Of a stretch of 64,000 nucleotides of DNA, positions 18,320 to 27,995 are shown piece after piece. Both the position numbers and the translations under genes were made by a program. The stretch spans positions 2,976,001 to 3,040,000 of the forward strand of contig OY820613.1 of the NCBI GenBank assembly GCA_963681975.1, read 5' to 3'. Within the stretch, counting starts at the first letter, position 1; each line of letters starts with the position of its first letter. Source of the DNA: JANELJ01 sp024511395 (lineage in GTDB: Bacteria; Pseudomonadota; Gammaproteobacteria; GRL18). The notes beneath the pieces are model-generated. The model worked only from the letters and a program-made list of their open reading frames with translations. It searched no databases and was not told the DNA's origin.

Positions 18320-18363
18320 AAAAAGCCTCTTAAATAAACATCAGTTTAAGGGGCTTTTTTTTT
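18320..18363 (+). terminator. Intrinsic terminator after ferredoxin
   Basis: AAAGCCTCTTAAA pairs with TTTAAGGGGCTTT across a short loop, followed by a T-run. It closes the coaD-ferredoxin transcript. Confidence 0.8.
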
Positions 18364-19602
18364 GGCCTGAAAAACTGTCTGTGAGTATACTTTACATTCT
18401 CTTTAAGAAAAAATATTGAGAAACAACGTTGAGAAAATAATGCTAAAAAAATATCTGCTGCTGTTCCTTATACCGACTATCGGCCTATATTTAATGACGG
18501 TACAGGCTGAACCCATTAAAACACCTCCACAGGCTGCCATTGCATCAGCCCATCCTCTGGCCACAGAAGCCGGTAAACAGATCCTGCTGCAGGGCGGTAA
18601 CGCTTTTGATGCGGCGGTGGCAGTAACGGCGGCTCTGGTTGTGGTGGAACCGTACAGCTCCGGTCTGGGCGGCGGTGGTTTCTGGCTGATCCGGGATGCC
18701 GGAAAAAATAAAACTATTATGCTGGACGGGCGTGAAACGGCACTGGCCAAAGCCACCCAGGATATGTATCTGGACAGTACAGGTAATTATATTCCAAATA
18801 GTTCTGTCAACGGACCTCTGGCTGCAGGGATCCCTGGTACCGTGGCGGCTATAGTACACCTGTCGGAACAATACGGGGTACTGCCGCTGGAGCAGTTTTT
18901 ACAGCCGGCGATACACTACGCTGAACAGGGTTTCAGTGTTACCGAACATTATCAGAAAATGGCACAGTTTCGTCTGTCCGTACTGCAGTCTTATCCGGAA
19001 TCCGCCAGAATTTTTCTGCATAATAATCAGGTGCCTGAAATTGGCTATAAGATTGTACAGACCGATCTGGCAAAAACACTGAAGCAGATCGCTAGAACCG
19101 GCGGCAAAGATTTTTATCAGGGTTTTACCGCTATTAAAATGGTTAATGCGGTTAAAAAGACAAAGGGGATCTGGCAGCTGGATGATCTGAAAAACTACCG
19201 TCTTAAAGAAAGGCAGCCGATTACATTTGCTTATCGTGATATGCAGATTATTTCTGCAGCGCCACCCTCATCCGGCGGTATTGCACTGGCTGGCATACTG
19301 CAGATCCTGCAGAATTATAATCTGCAGTCTATGAAGCAGGCTCAACAGGTGCATCTGACTGTGGAAGCCATGCGCCGGGCCTATCGGGACCGGGCAGAAT
19401 ATCTGGGGGATAGTGATTTTGTTAAGGTGCCGGTTAAGCGTTTAACTCACCCCTTTTATGCTCAGGGCCTGGCCGCCGGTATCAGGCTGGACAAAGACAG
19501 TCTGTCGGGTATTATTAAAGCACCGGAAGGACAGGATACTACCCATTTTTCCATTATAGATACCTAGGGCAATATGGTGTCTGCCACTATGAGTATTAAC
19601 TA

Positions 19603-20468
19603 ACCTGAATTCTGGATAAGAACTAAAAAATATTGAACTAAATGCCTGTTTCTCGATCAGATCATTTAATGACCAAATCAAATGAATTTGAACAAGGAAC
19701 AGGCAAGTGACTACTATAGATGAATTGTATTGTAATATCGATGATTTCAACCAGTTCTTTTATCCTGAATGGGAAAAAACACTGCTGGAATCCGGTGATA
19801 AAAAGAGAAGACGACAAGGTGTAATGAGCCCCGGTGAACTGATGACTATCCTGATTAACTTTCATCAGTCACATTACAAAGATTTTAAGAGTTATTATTT
19901 ATGCCATGTGCATCAACATCTTAGGAAAGAGTTTCCAAATTTATTGAGCTATACCCGTTTCCTGGGAGTGATGTCATCGGTACTGGTGCCATTATGCGCT
20001 TACTTTACTCATTGCAAAGGAAAGCCAACCGGAATTGCCTTTGTTGATGCGACCAGCATTAAAGTATGCCACAACATTCGCATACCCAGGCATAAAGTCT
20101 TTGATGGTGTTGCTCAGCGAGTCAAATCGACCATGGGGTGATTCTATGGGTTTAAACTTCACCTGATCATTAATCATAAAGGTGAAATACTGGCCACTAG
20201 AAACATGAAACCACGTGCCATTGCATTGTGGGATAAGATTATGCTGAAAAAACGTTTTATAATTGAAACGGTTAATGAGCAGCTAAAAAATATTACACAG
20301 ATTGAACATTCACGTCATAGAAGCGTAAGTGGTTTTATGTTGAACCTTATTGGTTCTCTGATTGCCTATTGTCATAAAAAAGACAAGCCGACAATCAGAA
20401 TAGATGAGAGTGATATGAAAACTCTCTGTATTTAGGTAAATGACTGGGTTCTTATCCAGATCTCAGGT
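19603..20468 (+). mobile_element. IS982-family element, copy 2, inside ggt
   Basis: It has imperfect terminal repeats ACCTGAATTCTGGATAAG and its counterpart (minus strand) ACCTGAGATCTGGATAAG. The 6-bp target duplication TAACTA lies at 19597-19602 and 20469-20474. The 866-bp element is shorter than a full copy because of an internal deletion. Confidence 0.92.
19707..20435 (+). pseudogene. IS982-family transposase, nonsense codon and internal deletion
   Basis: It begins like copy 1 (MTTIDELYCNIDDFNQFF) and is open to KSTMG. TGA then replaces the Trp codon seen in copy 1 (STMGWFYGF). Shortly after, ILAT joins directly to RNMKPRAIALW, losing the segment with DDRKPVPEMA and GDKGYVSS. The catalytic site is destroyed, so any mobility would depend on another copy. 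Confidence 0.85.
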
Positions 20469-20831
20469 TAACTATCCTTTTGGCTCCTGTTTTACGGCCA
20501 GGGGAACCGGAGTTTTACTTAATGATGAAATGGATGATTTTTCAACCCGCCCCGGCACACCGAATGTTTACGGCCTGGTCGGCGCAGAAGCCAATGCCAT
20601 TGAACCGGGCAAGCGCCCCTTATCCAGTATGAGTCCCACTATTGTGGAAACCAGACAGGGTGCGGCCCTGATTGGTACCCCGGGAGGCAGCCGTATAATC
20701 ACCATGGTGATGCTGGGTATTTTAACTATGGAACAGGACTTTGATCCGCAGCAATGGGTCAGCCGTGCCCGTTTTCATCACCAGTACCTGCCGGATAAAA
20801 TTTTTTATGAGCCGGAGGCTTTGTTTACAGA

Positions 20832-22329
20832 GTCCACCCTGAATAAAACATATAGCATTGATTTATAAAGAAATATTGCTTGATTATGGGTGTTAAATTT
20901 GCAGGTTTTTGGTAAAATAAGCCTTATTACCTTGCAAATTTCCATACCAAAATGAAGCCAAAGAAACAGCCAAAAATACCTCAGGAAGACCTGTTCAGGA
21001 TGCGTCTTGAAAACATGCTGGACTTAAATCATGAGTTGATTAAGTTATCAAAACACATAAACTGGGAAAGTCTTGATAAAGAATGGGGAGCCCTGTTTAT
21101 ATCCACTAAAGGCGCTCCTGCTATACGCACTCGCCTGATTGCAGGATTGCATTACCTGAAACATCTGCATGATTTATCGGATGAACAGGTCGTAAAAAGC
21201 TGGACAGAAAATCCGTACTGGCAATGTTTTTGTGGAGAAGAATACTTTCAGCATAAGATGCCTATACACCCTACGACCATGACCAAATGGCGTAACCGGC
21301 TGGGTAAGTCAGGCAGTGAAAAATTACTGATTGAAACCATTAAGGCCGGACTAAAGAGTAAAACCATAAAGCCCGGCAGTTTAAAGAAAGTCACGGTAGA
21401 TACTACCGTACAGGAAAAGAACATCGCTTTTCCAACCGATTCAAAGCTCCTGAACAAAGCCAGAGAAAACCTGGTTAAACTGTCCAAAGAGCACGGTATT
21501 AAACTGCGCCAGAATTATAATCGGATTGGACCTCAATATGTATTAATGGCCAGTCGTTATGCTCATGCAAAACAGTTTAAACGCATGAAGAAAATGAATA
21601 ATAAACTGAAATCCCGTTTAGGTCGCGTTAAAAGGGATATTGAACGACAACTGCCCAATTATTCTGTTGATATTCAGTCACTGTTTGAAGTGGTTCTGGA
21701 ACAGGCACAGAAACTGATAGAGCAGGAGCAGCACAGTAAGAACAAGCTTTACAGTTTACACGCCCCGGAAGTCGAGTGTGTCAGTAAAGGCAAAGCTCAT
21801 AAGCCTTATGAATTTGGGGTTAAAGCCAGTATCGCTGTGACCAACAAGGAAGGCTTTGTTATTGGGGCTCAAAGTTGTCCAGGAAATCCTTATGATGGAC
21901 ATACCTTGTTACCACAACTGGAGCAGATAAAACAGTTTACAGCAGTACAACCGGAACAGTGCTTTGTTGACCGGGGTTATCGTGGACATGAAGTAAAAGA
22001 CACTAAAGTTTTTATCTCAGGTCAGAAACGAGGCGTTACCCGAAGTATTAAAAAGGCATTAAAACGGCGCAGTGCGATTGAGCCTGAAATTGGTCATATG
22101 AAAAACGATGGCCGTTTAGACCGCTGCTATCTGAAAGGTGCAGTCGGTGATGCCATTAATGTGGTTATGGTAGCCGCTGGTCATAACTTAAGAAAGATCC
22201 TCAATAAGCTCCGGCTTTTGTGGCTCAAAATTATTTCCGGTTTGATGGGGTGTTTTATCAAACCGGAGCAATCTGCTGCTTTAAACCTGGCTTGAGGTCA
22301 GGCTTAAAACGGTATTATTCAGGTTGAAC
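20832..22329 (+). mobile_element. IS5-family element, copy 2, inside ggt (complete)
   Basis: A 1498-bp element bounded by GTCCACCCTGAATAAA and (complement of the right end) GTTCAACCTGAATAATA. The target duplication TACAGA lies at 20826-20831 and 22330-22335. This copy fixes the true ends and the 6-bp duplication for the family in this genome. Confidence 0.93.
20952..22295 (+). CDS. IS5-family transposase (intact)
   Basis: A 447-residue DDE transposase. The N-terminal DUF772-type domain includes RTRLIAGLHYLKHLHDLSDE and WTENPYWQCFCGEEYFQH. The catalytic core follows, with TVDTTVQEKN (first Asp, about residue 145), CFVDRGYRGHEVKD (second Asp) and RRSAIEPEIGHMKNDGRLDR (Glu region). The frame is uninterrupted and both ends of the element are present, so this copy could be active. 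It differs by scattered substitutions from copy 3. Confidence 0.93.
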   Translation: MKPKKQPKIPQEDLFRMRLENMLDLNHELIKLSKHINWESLDKEWGALFISTKGAPAIRTRLIAGLHYLKHLHDLSDEQVVKSWTENPYWQCFCGEEYFQHKMPIHPTTMTKWRNRLGKSGSEKLLIETIKAGLKSKTIKPGSLKKVTVDTTVQEKNIAFPTDSKLLNKARENLVKLSKEHGIKLRQNYNRIGPQYVLMASRYAHAKQFKRMKKMNNKLKSRLGRVKRDIERQLPNYSVDIQSLFEVVLEQAQKLIEQEQHSKNKLYSLHAPEVECVSKGKAHKPYEFGVKASIAVTNKEGFVIGAQSCPGNPYDGHTLLPQLEQIKQFTAVQPEQCFVDRGYRGHEVKDTKVFISGQKRGVTRSIKKALKRRSAIEPEIGHMKNDGRLDRCYLKGAVGDAINVVMVAAGHNLRKILNKLRLLWLKIISGLMGCFIKPEQSAALNLA

Positions 22330-22513
22330 TACAGAGACCTTGCAGACATTACAGCAAATGGGGCACAAAACTAAAGCTCTGGATGCTGTTTACGGTAATA
22401 TGCAGGCTATTGCATGGGACTATGTCAACGGGGTAAAAGCGGCTTCCGATCCCCGGGTAGAAGGTGAAGCGGTGGTTTTTAATATACCGGGCGAAACACT
22501 GGAGAAAAAATAG

Positions 22514-23040
22514 CAGACAAAAGAAAGACCCCGATGTTTCCAAAGGGGCCAAAATGTTTTTTCACTTATTTGTACCAACACATTAAAATGTACAAACAGC
22601 AAATGGTTAATGCTTGTGAGCCTTTAAATAATACGAGTAAGGAGAACGTATCACTTTAAATTCTCTAACCGTAAAATATCAAACAATATTGGAGAGTAAG
22701 AAATATTGCTCAACTTTACATATCTAAGTAAATAGCATTTAGTGTGCCAACCTTGTCATTTCTTAAAAACATATAAATATCAGTGGCTTATTAAATGTGG
22801 CCACGATCCATGATTTCTATCTTGTTGTGATATATCAAACCTGTCGCGAAATATCGCGTTATATATCGTGTGGCACTTGAAATATCACTTTAAAAAAGCA
22901 TTTTATATTATTGATTTATAAATGTTAGGTCAGGCCACGTAATAAAAATACAGGGTTCTGCTAAAGTGCCATAATGTTCAGGATTGATTAAGATTTATCT
23001 GTTAAAATTACAGTTTTTAGATTAACAGGAATTATTTATT
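22514..23040. promoter_or_regulatory. AT-rich intergenic region with clustered short palindromes
   Basis: No convincing gene. Two symmetric sites lie close together: TGATATATCA (22828-22837) and CGCGAAATATCGCG (22845-22858), with ATATATCG-like half sites after them. A weak hairpin (GACCCC...GGGGCC, 22528-22551) may end the old ggt transcript. The promoter of the SYLF gene must lie in the last 150 bases. Confidence 0.4.
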
Positions 23041-23709
23041 ATGCATACTAGGAAGATTTCTATATTAGCTGTTCTGGCTTCAGCTTTAACATTATTAGTC
23101 AGCTCCAGTGTTTTTGCCCTTGGTGAAGGCCTGGAAAAAGTAACTGACAGCGTGGTTGATGTGGCTAAAGATATTGGCGAAGGTGCCAGTGAGCTGGCTG
23201 ATGATGTAAAACACAGTGCCGGTATTGATTCTACAGCAGCAGAAATCAACCAGCGTTTACAGGCTGCTTTACAGAAACTGTATAAATCCAGCCCGTTTGC
23301 CCTGGAACTGTCCAAAAAAGCCAAAGCCACTCTGGTTTTTCCTAAAGTCATTAAGGCCGGTTTCGGTGTGGGTGGTCAATATGGAGAAGGTGCGTTGTAT
23401 CAGAGAGGTCGTGTGAATGGGTATTACAGCCTGACAGCCGGTTCTTATGGTCTGCAGATTGGTGCTCAGAAATACGGTTATGCCATGTTTTTTATGGATG
23501 ACAAGAGTCTGAATTACTTACTGGAAAATAACAGCGGCTGGGAAATCGGTGCAGGGCCTTCTATTGTGCTGGTGGATGAAGGTATGGCACGTTCATTTAC
23601 CAATACTACCGTGACTGAATCAGTTTATGTTTTTGCCTTTGCACAGGAAGGTCTGATGGCTGGATTCGGCATACAGGGTTCCAAAATTTCCAGAATTATG
23701 CCGAAGTAA
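23041..23709 (+). CDS. Exported SYLF-domain (Ysc84/DUF500) lipid-binding protein
   Basis: A 222-residue protein with a signal peptide (about residues 1-26, ending SVFA). A short helical stretch follows, rich in Asp, Val and Ala (VTDSVVDVAKDIGEGASELADDV). The SYLF domain then starts near residue 85: KAKATLVFPKVIKAGFGVGGQYGEGAL..., ...YSLTAGSYGLQIGAQKYGYAMFFM..., ending with AFAQEGLMAGFGIQGSKISRI. In bacteria this domain is found in periplasmic proteins, and eukaryotic members bind phosphoinositides. The precise role here is unknown. It is a monocistronic unit between the dead ggt and the hydrogenase remnants. Confidence 0.88.
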   Translation: MHTRKISILAVLASALTLLVSSSVFALGEGLEKVTDSVVDVAKDIGEGASELADDVKHSAGIDSTAAEINQRLQAALQKLYKSSPFALELSKKAKATLVFPKVIKAGFGVGGQYGEGALYQRGRVNGYYSLTAGSYGLQIGAQKYGYAMFFMDDKSLNYLLENNSGWEIGAGPSIVLVDEGMARSFTNTTVTESVYVFAFAQEGLMAGFGIQGSKISRIMPK

Positions 23710-23711
23710 AC

Positions 23712-23732
23712 AAACACTGATAAGCAGTGTTT
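23712..23732 (+). terminator. Hairpin after SYLF gene
   Basis: AAACACTG and CAGTGTTT pair around a five-base loop three bases after the stop codon. The T-run is short (TTTATTTC), so termination may be weak. Confidence 0.45.
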
Positions 23733-23739
23733 ATTTCGG

Positions 23740-23868
23740 GGCAGGCTGGATAGAGTTATTTCCCAGGCGGCCATGGCTTCAGTCTGGGAAACTTTCTGTA
23801 TCGCATAACCCAAGTTAACCACTACATAATCCCCGACAGCCACTGTTTCGTCCTGTACGCCGACGGTT
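23740..23868 (-). pseudogene. hypC: Hydrogenase maturation chaperone HypC, C-terminal remnant
   Basis: On the minus strand, VGVQDETVAVGDYVVVNLGY followed by AIQKVSQTEA matches the second half of HypC, the small chaperone that carries the Fe(CN)2CO unit to the NiFe hydrogenase large subunit. The essential N-terminal Met-Cys and the first half are missing: the sequence changes to an IS630-type transposase at about 23868. The frame also runs past the usual HypC end into the SYLF hairpin. It is therefore a fragment, oriented opposite to the hupD remnant on the far side of the IS. Confidence 0.7.
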
Positions 23869-23869
23869 A

Positions 23870-24813
23870 AAAAAAGTCGTACAATTTAATACAGATGGTA
23901 ACTACAGAAGTCGGGCTGAAGCTATTTTACTCCTGCATCAGTGCTACAGTAGGAAACAGGTTTCCCAATTACTGAATGCCAGCCGAACAAGCATAAGAAA
24001 ATGGGTACAACGCTTTGAACAATTTGGTGAATCAGCCCTGTTTCCGGAAAACCGTGGCAGAACACCCTATAGTATCAATGAAACCATTAGTACCCGTTTA
24101 CTGGAACTGTTTCAGAAACAGCCGAAAGAATTTGGATGTTTTAACTCAAGATGGACTTCGGAATTATTAACCCGGCAGGTCAACGAGGAATTTCAGACCC
24201 ATATTCATTCTTCTACTATCAGGAGGTTATTACCTAAACCGGGTATAAAATGGAAACGAGCCAGCCCGACACTATGCATACAGGATAAGGAAAAAGCTCG
24301 TAAAATTAAGAGGATAGAGAAAGCCTTGCAATCAGCCAATGCTGAGCATTCTGTATTTTATGTGGATGAAGCCGATGTTGATTTAAATCCACGTATCGGC
24401 AGTTTCTGGTCTGTAAAAGGACAACAAACCAGAATACCCACTCCTGGTAAAAACCAGAAGAATTATCTGGCCGGTGCCCTGAATGCTAAAACAGGTCAGG
24501 TTGTCTGGGTAGAATGGGAAAGTAAAAATTCATTCCTGTTTTTACGCCTGATGGCAGAGTTAAGAAAAAGATACAGGCAGGCTAAAACCATCCGATTGAT
24601 AGCAGATAATTATGTTATACATAAAAGCCAGATAACGAAAACATTTCTGTCCCATAATAAAAAGTTTGAGCTGATATTTCAGCCAGCCTATCACCCCTGG
24701 GTAAACAGAATAGAGCTATTATGGAAACAGTTACATGATACCGTAACCAGAAATCATTGACATTCAACAATGAAAAGCCTGATAATTCAACAGAAAAGGT
24801 TATAGGGTGGACA
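23870..24813 (+). pseudogene. IS630-family transposase remnant
   Basis: An open frame from about 23870 (YRSRAEAILLLHQCYSRKQV, then a helix-turn-helix LLNASRTSIRKWVQRF) leads into the DDE domain. That domain shows VFYVDEADVDLNPRIGSFW, LIADNYVIHKS and PWVNRIELLWKQLHDTVTRNH. TGA at 24758 interrupts the frame, after which HSTMKSLIIQQKRL continues to TAG. No start codon or left terminal repeat can be seen, so the element is truncated at its left side, where it replaced part of hypC. Confidence 0.75.
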
Positions 24814-24825
24814 CCTTTTAGGATC

Positions 24826-25232
24826 AGCTATTTAGGCATTGGCAATACCTTACTAAAGGACGAAGGTATTGGCATCCATCTTCTCGATTATATTCAAAAA
24901 GCTTATCTTCAATGGGAGTGGCAGTTTGATATTCAATTAATCGACGGGGGGACTTTGAGCTTTGATCTGCTCACTCTTATCTGCTCCACTCAAAAACTTA
25001 TCATTCTGGACGCGGTTCGTTTAAAGCAGCCGGCCGGCAGTGTGTACTGTCTGCAGGATCAGGCTATGGATCAGTTTCTTGTCCAGCCGGGTAAAAGCGT
25101 GCATGAAGTTTCCTTGCAGGATCTCTTTGATATGAGCCGTCTAACGGAACAGTTACCCGAACATCGTGCTCTAATTGGTATTGAGCCGGAAACCATTGAC
25201 TGGGGCAGTCAGCTGACTTCAGACGTTAATCA
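24826..25232 (+). pseudogene. hupD: NiFe-hydrogenase maturation protease (HupD/HyaD type), truncated
   Basis: This endopeptidase removes the C-terminal tail of the hydrogenase large subunit after nickel insertion. Its start is seen as ISYLGIGNTLLKDEGIGIHL. The three expected metal ligands are present: Glu in DEGIGIH, Asp in LIDGGTLSFD and His in SVHEVSLQDLF. The C-terminal part stops at TSDVNQ, where an IS5-type element begins at 25233, and does not resume beyond it. A TTG-started reading from 24757 exists only because of IS630 sequence; no normal start codon remains. About 135 codons are left of an expected 160-200. Confidence 0.82.
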
Positions 25233-26730
25233 GTTCAACCTGAATAATACCGTTTTAAGCCTGACATCAAGCCAGGTTTAAAGCGGCTGATTCTTCTGGT
25301 TTGATAAAATATCCCATCAAACCGGAAATAATTTTGAGCCACAAAAGCCGGAGCTTATTGAGGAGCTTTCTTAAGTTATGTCCAGCGGCTACCATAACCA
25401 CATTAATGGCATCACCGACTGTGCCTTTGAGGTAGCAGCGATCTAAACGGCCATCGTTTTTCATATGACCGATTTCAGGCTCAATCGCACTGCGCCGTTT
25501 TAATGCCTTTTTAATACTTCGGGTAACGCCTCGCTTCTGACCTGAGATAAAAACTTTAGTGTCTTTTACTTCATGTCCACGATAACCCCGGTCAACAAAG
25601 CACTGTTCCGGTTGTACGGCTGTAAACTGTTTTATCTGTTCCAGTTGTGGCAGCAAGGTATGTCCATCATAAGGATTGCCCGGACAACTTTGAGCGCCAA
25701 TAACAAAGCCTTCCTTGTTAGTTACCGCGATACTGGTTTTAACACCAAATTCATAAGGCTTATGAGCTTTGCCTTTACTGATACACTCGACTTCAGGAGC
25801 ATGTAAACTGTAAAGCTTGTTCTTACTGTGCTGCTCCTGCTCAATCAGTTTCTGAGCCTGTTTTAGAGCTACTTCAAACAGAGACTGAATATCAACAGAA
25901 TAGTTGGGCAGTTGTCGTTCAATATCCCGTTTAACACGACCTAAACGGGATTTCAGTTTATTGTTCATTTTCTTCATGCGTTTAAACTGTTTTGCATGAG
26001 CATAACGACTGGCCATTAGTACATATTGCGGCCCAACCCGATTATAGTTCTGGCGCAGTTTAATACCGTGCTCTTTGGACAGTTTAACAAGGTTTTCTCT
26101 GGCTTTGTTCAGGAGCTTTGAATCGGTTGGAAAAGCGATGTTCTTTTCCTGTACGGTAGTATCTACCGTGACTTTCTTTAAACTGCCGGGCTTTATGGTT
26201 TTACTCTTTAGTCCGGCTTTAATGGTTTCAATCAGTAATTTTTCACTGCCTGATTTACCCAGCCGGTTACGCCATTTGGTCATGGTCACAGGGTGTATGG
26301 GCATTTTATGCTGAAAGTATTCTTCACCACAGAAATACTGCCAGTACGGATTTTCTGTCCAGCCTTTTACTACCTGTTCATCCGATAAATCATGCAGGTG
26401 TTTCAGGTAATGCAATCCTGCAATCAATCGAGTGCGTATGGCAGGAGCACCTTTAGTGGATACAAACAGAGCGCCCCATTCTTTATCAGGACTTTCCCAA
26501 TCTATGTGTTTTGATAACTTAATCAACTCATGGTTTATGTCCAGCATGTTTTCAAGGCGCATCCTGAACAGGTCTTCCTGAGGTATTTTTGGCTGTTTCT
26601 TTGGCTTCATTCTGGTCTGGAAATTTGCAAGGTAATAAGGCTTATTTTACCAAAAACCTGCAAATTTAACACCCATAATTCGCCAACATTTCTTTATAAA
26701 TCAATGTGCTATGATTTATTCAGGTCGGAC
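25233..26730 (-). mobile_element. IS5-family element, copy 3 (complete, mismatched flanks)
   Basis: It has the same length as copy 2 (1498 bp) and both terminal repeats. The left flank is TAATCA in hupD; the right flank is TAATTA inside an IS4a element. The two sides do not belong to one interrupted gene, so this copy probably arose by recombination between two IS5 insertions. Confidence 0.88.
25267..26610 (-). CDS. IS5-family transposase (intact)
   Basis: A 447-residue frame without interruption, collinear with the transposase at 20952-22295. It keeps the same catalytic segments (VDTTVQEKN, FVDRGYRGHE, RSAIEPEIGH). Together with complete ends this is a second candidate active copy. Confidence 0.92.
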   Translation of the reverse strand: MKPKKQPKIPQEDLFRMRLENMLDINHELIKLSKHIDWESPDKEWGALFVSTKGAPAIRTRLIAGLHYLKHLHDLSDEQVVKGWTENPYWQYFCGEEYFQHKMPIHPVTMTKWRNRLGKSGSEKLLIETIKAGLKSKTIKPGSLKKVTVDTTVQEKNIAFPTDSKLLNKARENLVKLSKEHGIKLRQNYNRVGPQYVLMASRYAHAKQFKRMKKMNNKLKSRLGRVKRDIERQLPNYSVDIQSLFEVALKQAQKLIEQEQHSKNKLYSLHAPEVECISKGKAHKPYEFGVKTSIAVTNKEGFVIGAQSCPGNPYDGHTLLPQLEQIKQFTAVQPEQCFVDRGYRGHEVKDTKVFISGQKRGVTRSIKKALKRRSAIEPEIGHMKNDGRLDRCYLKGTVGDAINVVMVAAGHNLRKLLNKLRLLWLKIISGLMGYFIKPEESAALNLA

Positions 26731-27995
26731 TAATTAGGTTCTACACCAAACTGATAAAGTCCAGTAGACTTATCTCGTTTAGGATGAGCTATGCCGGCAT
26801 TTTCTTTCAGGAAAAAATATGTTCTTTCAAGCACATCCGTTAATTGTTTTCGTTTATGTTTAACAATGGATTCCAATAATGAATACCACCAGTAAACGGT
26901 TGTTTTGGAGACCGTCAACGTTGACATCGCCATTTGGCAAAATTGTTCTATGCTACTACATATAAATCGTTTCAGAATCGTCGCGATTAAACTGCTCCAA
27001 ACCAAAGCTTCCATCAATGCGCAATTACTGGTTTGGAACACCTGCAAGTTATTATGAGACTTGCACTCTTTAAATAACAACTCAATCTGCCAGCGTAAAC
27101 GATATAACTGGCTGATTTGTGTCGCTGAAAACTGTTCTGCTTTCAGATTTGTAACTAAAAATGTATGCCTTTTTTCTTTGGGGCTCCAGATTGCAATCAG
27201 CCTTGTTTCTCTGCCATCAATCTCCACAATCATATCAATTAATTGTCGTTTTGGCAGAGATTTTACCAAATCAGACAATGGTTTAGTTCTTTTGTTAATG
27301 ACTTGCCCATCTTCTCTGGTGGCTCGGTGAACCGCTATCCTGGAAAGTCTCATTGCCCGTAAAATATAATACCCTCCATGGTCATCTGTTTCATTAATCA
27401 GTTGACCTGAATAGTAGCTACGGTCACCTGATAATAACTGATTTTCCAGTTCATGAACGTCTGGTAACTCTGCTCGTTCTGAAAAACTATCCGGTGTCAG
27501 TGTGCTTTTTTCTATGCCTCTGGTTTTTAAGTCGTAGGTGACATGCAATTCCACGGCTGCCGGACTAATTGCTGTAAATCGCCCGGTATAATTCTTTTTC
27601 AGTGCCTTATGGATAGCAAATGAACTGCCATCCCGGATAAGTAATTTATCAAAACTGGCCAGAACAGGATGATTACATTTCAGTTTTGTATTTACCCGGT
27701 GATTAAAAATTTTATCTGCAACATCTCTCATCAATTGCGCAAATTCAGGCTTGGCTAGTTGATTATGAAAGGGCTTATAACGGACATTTTTATTCGTTAA
27801 CTGGTTAAAGTAACGATGAATTTCCGAAAAATGCCTTGTCTCTTTATCACCCATAGCCGTAATCATACTCACTATTAGCTGAAAAGGGGGTATCTGTCTT
27901 AATCGTTGGGAGAAACCTATGTTTTTGCCCGGTTTATTAAGTTTCTTTTCATTCAATACGACTTTTAGTTTTTTTGATAATGTGGTAGTTTTCAT
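26730..27995 (-). CDS. IS4-family transposase (IS4a copy 1)
   Basis: A 421-residue transposase beginning MKTTTLSKKLKVVLNEKK; the ATG at 27995 is preferred to one 18 codons upstream, which lies in the leader hairpin. It carries DKLLIRDGSSFAIH and LLSGDRSYYSG (Asp regions). The IS4 signature Y-x2-R-x3-E-x6-K is seen as YRLRWQIELLFKECK. The last four residues of copy 2 are replaced by a stop supplied by the neighbouring IS5 end; the core is complete. Confidence 0.88.
   Translation of the reverse strand: MKTTTLSKKLKVVLNEKKLNKPGKNIGFSQRLRQIPPFQLIVSMITAMGDKETRHFSEIHRYFNQLTNKNVRYKPFHNQLAKPEFAQLMRDVADKIFNHRVNTKLKCNHPVLASFDKLLIRDGSSFAIHKALKKNYTGRFTAISPAAVELHVTYDLKTRGIEKSTLTPDSFSERAELPDVHELENQLLSGDRSYYSGQLINETDDHGGYYILRAMRLSRIAVHRATREDGQVINKRTKPLSDLVKSLPKRQLIDMIVEIDGRETRLIAIWSPKEKRHTFLVTNLKAEQFSATQISQLYRLRWQIELLFKECKSHNNLQVFQTSNCALMEALVWSSLIATILKRFICSSIEQFCQMAMSTLTVSKTTVYWWYSLLESIVKHKRKQLTDVLERTYFFLKENAGIAHPKRDKSTGLYQFGVEPN

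Larger units (their letters stand above)
18440..22513 (+). pseudogene. ggt: Gamma-glutamyltranspeptidase, broken by two IS elements and a nonsense codon
   Basis: Periplasmic enzyme that hydrolyses glutathione and transfers its glutamyl group. Three pieces survive: 18440-19602 (signal peptide, then GNAFDAAVAVTAALVVVEP and the nucleophile region QDTTHFS with Thr near residue 367), 20475-20831 (YPFGSCF to ALFTE) and 22336-22513 (TLQTLQQMGHK to GETLEKK). An IS982-type element is inserted with a 6-bp duplication TAACTA, and an IS5-type element with TACAGA. Removing both restores one frame (...MSIN-YPFGS..., ...ALFTE-TLQ...). Codon 376 is TAG, just after the nucleophile, so the small subunit is lost even without the IS. 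The start ATG at 18440 is chosen because the signal peptide follows directly. Confidence 0.92.

Noticed and set aside
23625..23843. Minus-strand ORF antisense to the SYLF gene end
   Set aside because: Only its first third (hypC remnant) is meaningful; the rest is the shadow of the SYLF coding sequence.
24757..25281. Complete hydrogenase protease of 174 residues
   Set aside because: The first 23 codons are IS630 sequence and the last 16 are IS5 sequence; the start would be TTG. The real gene lacks both ends.
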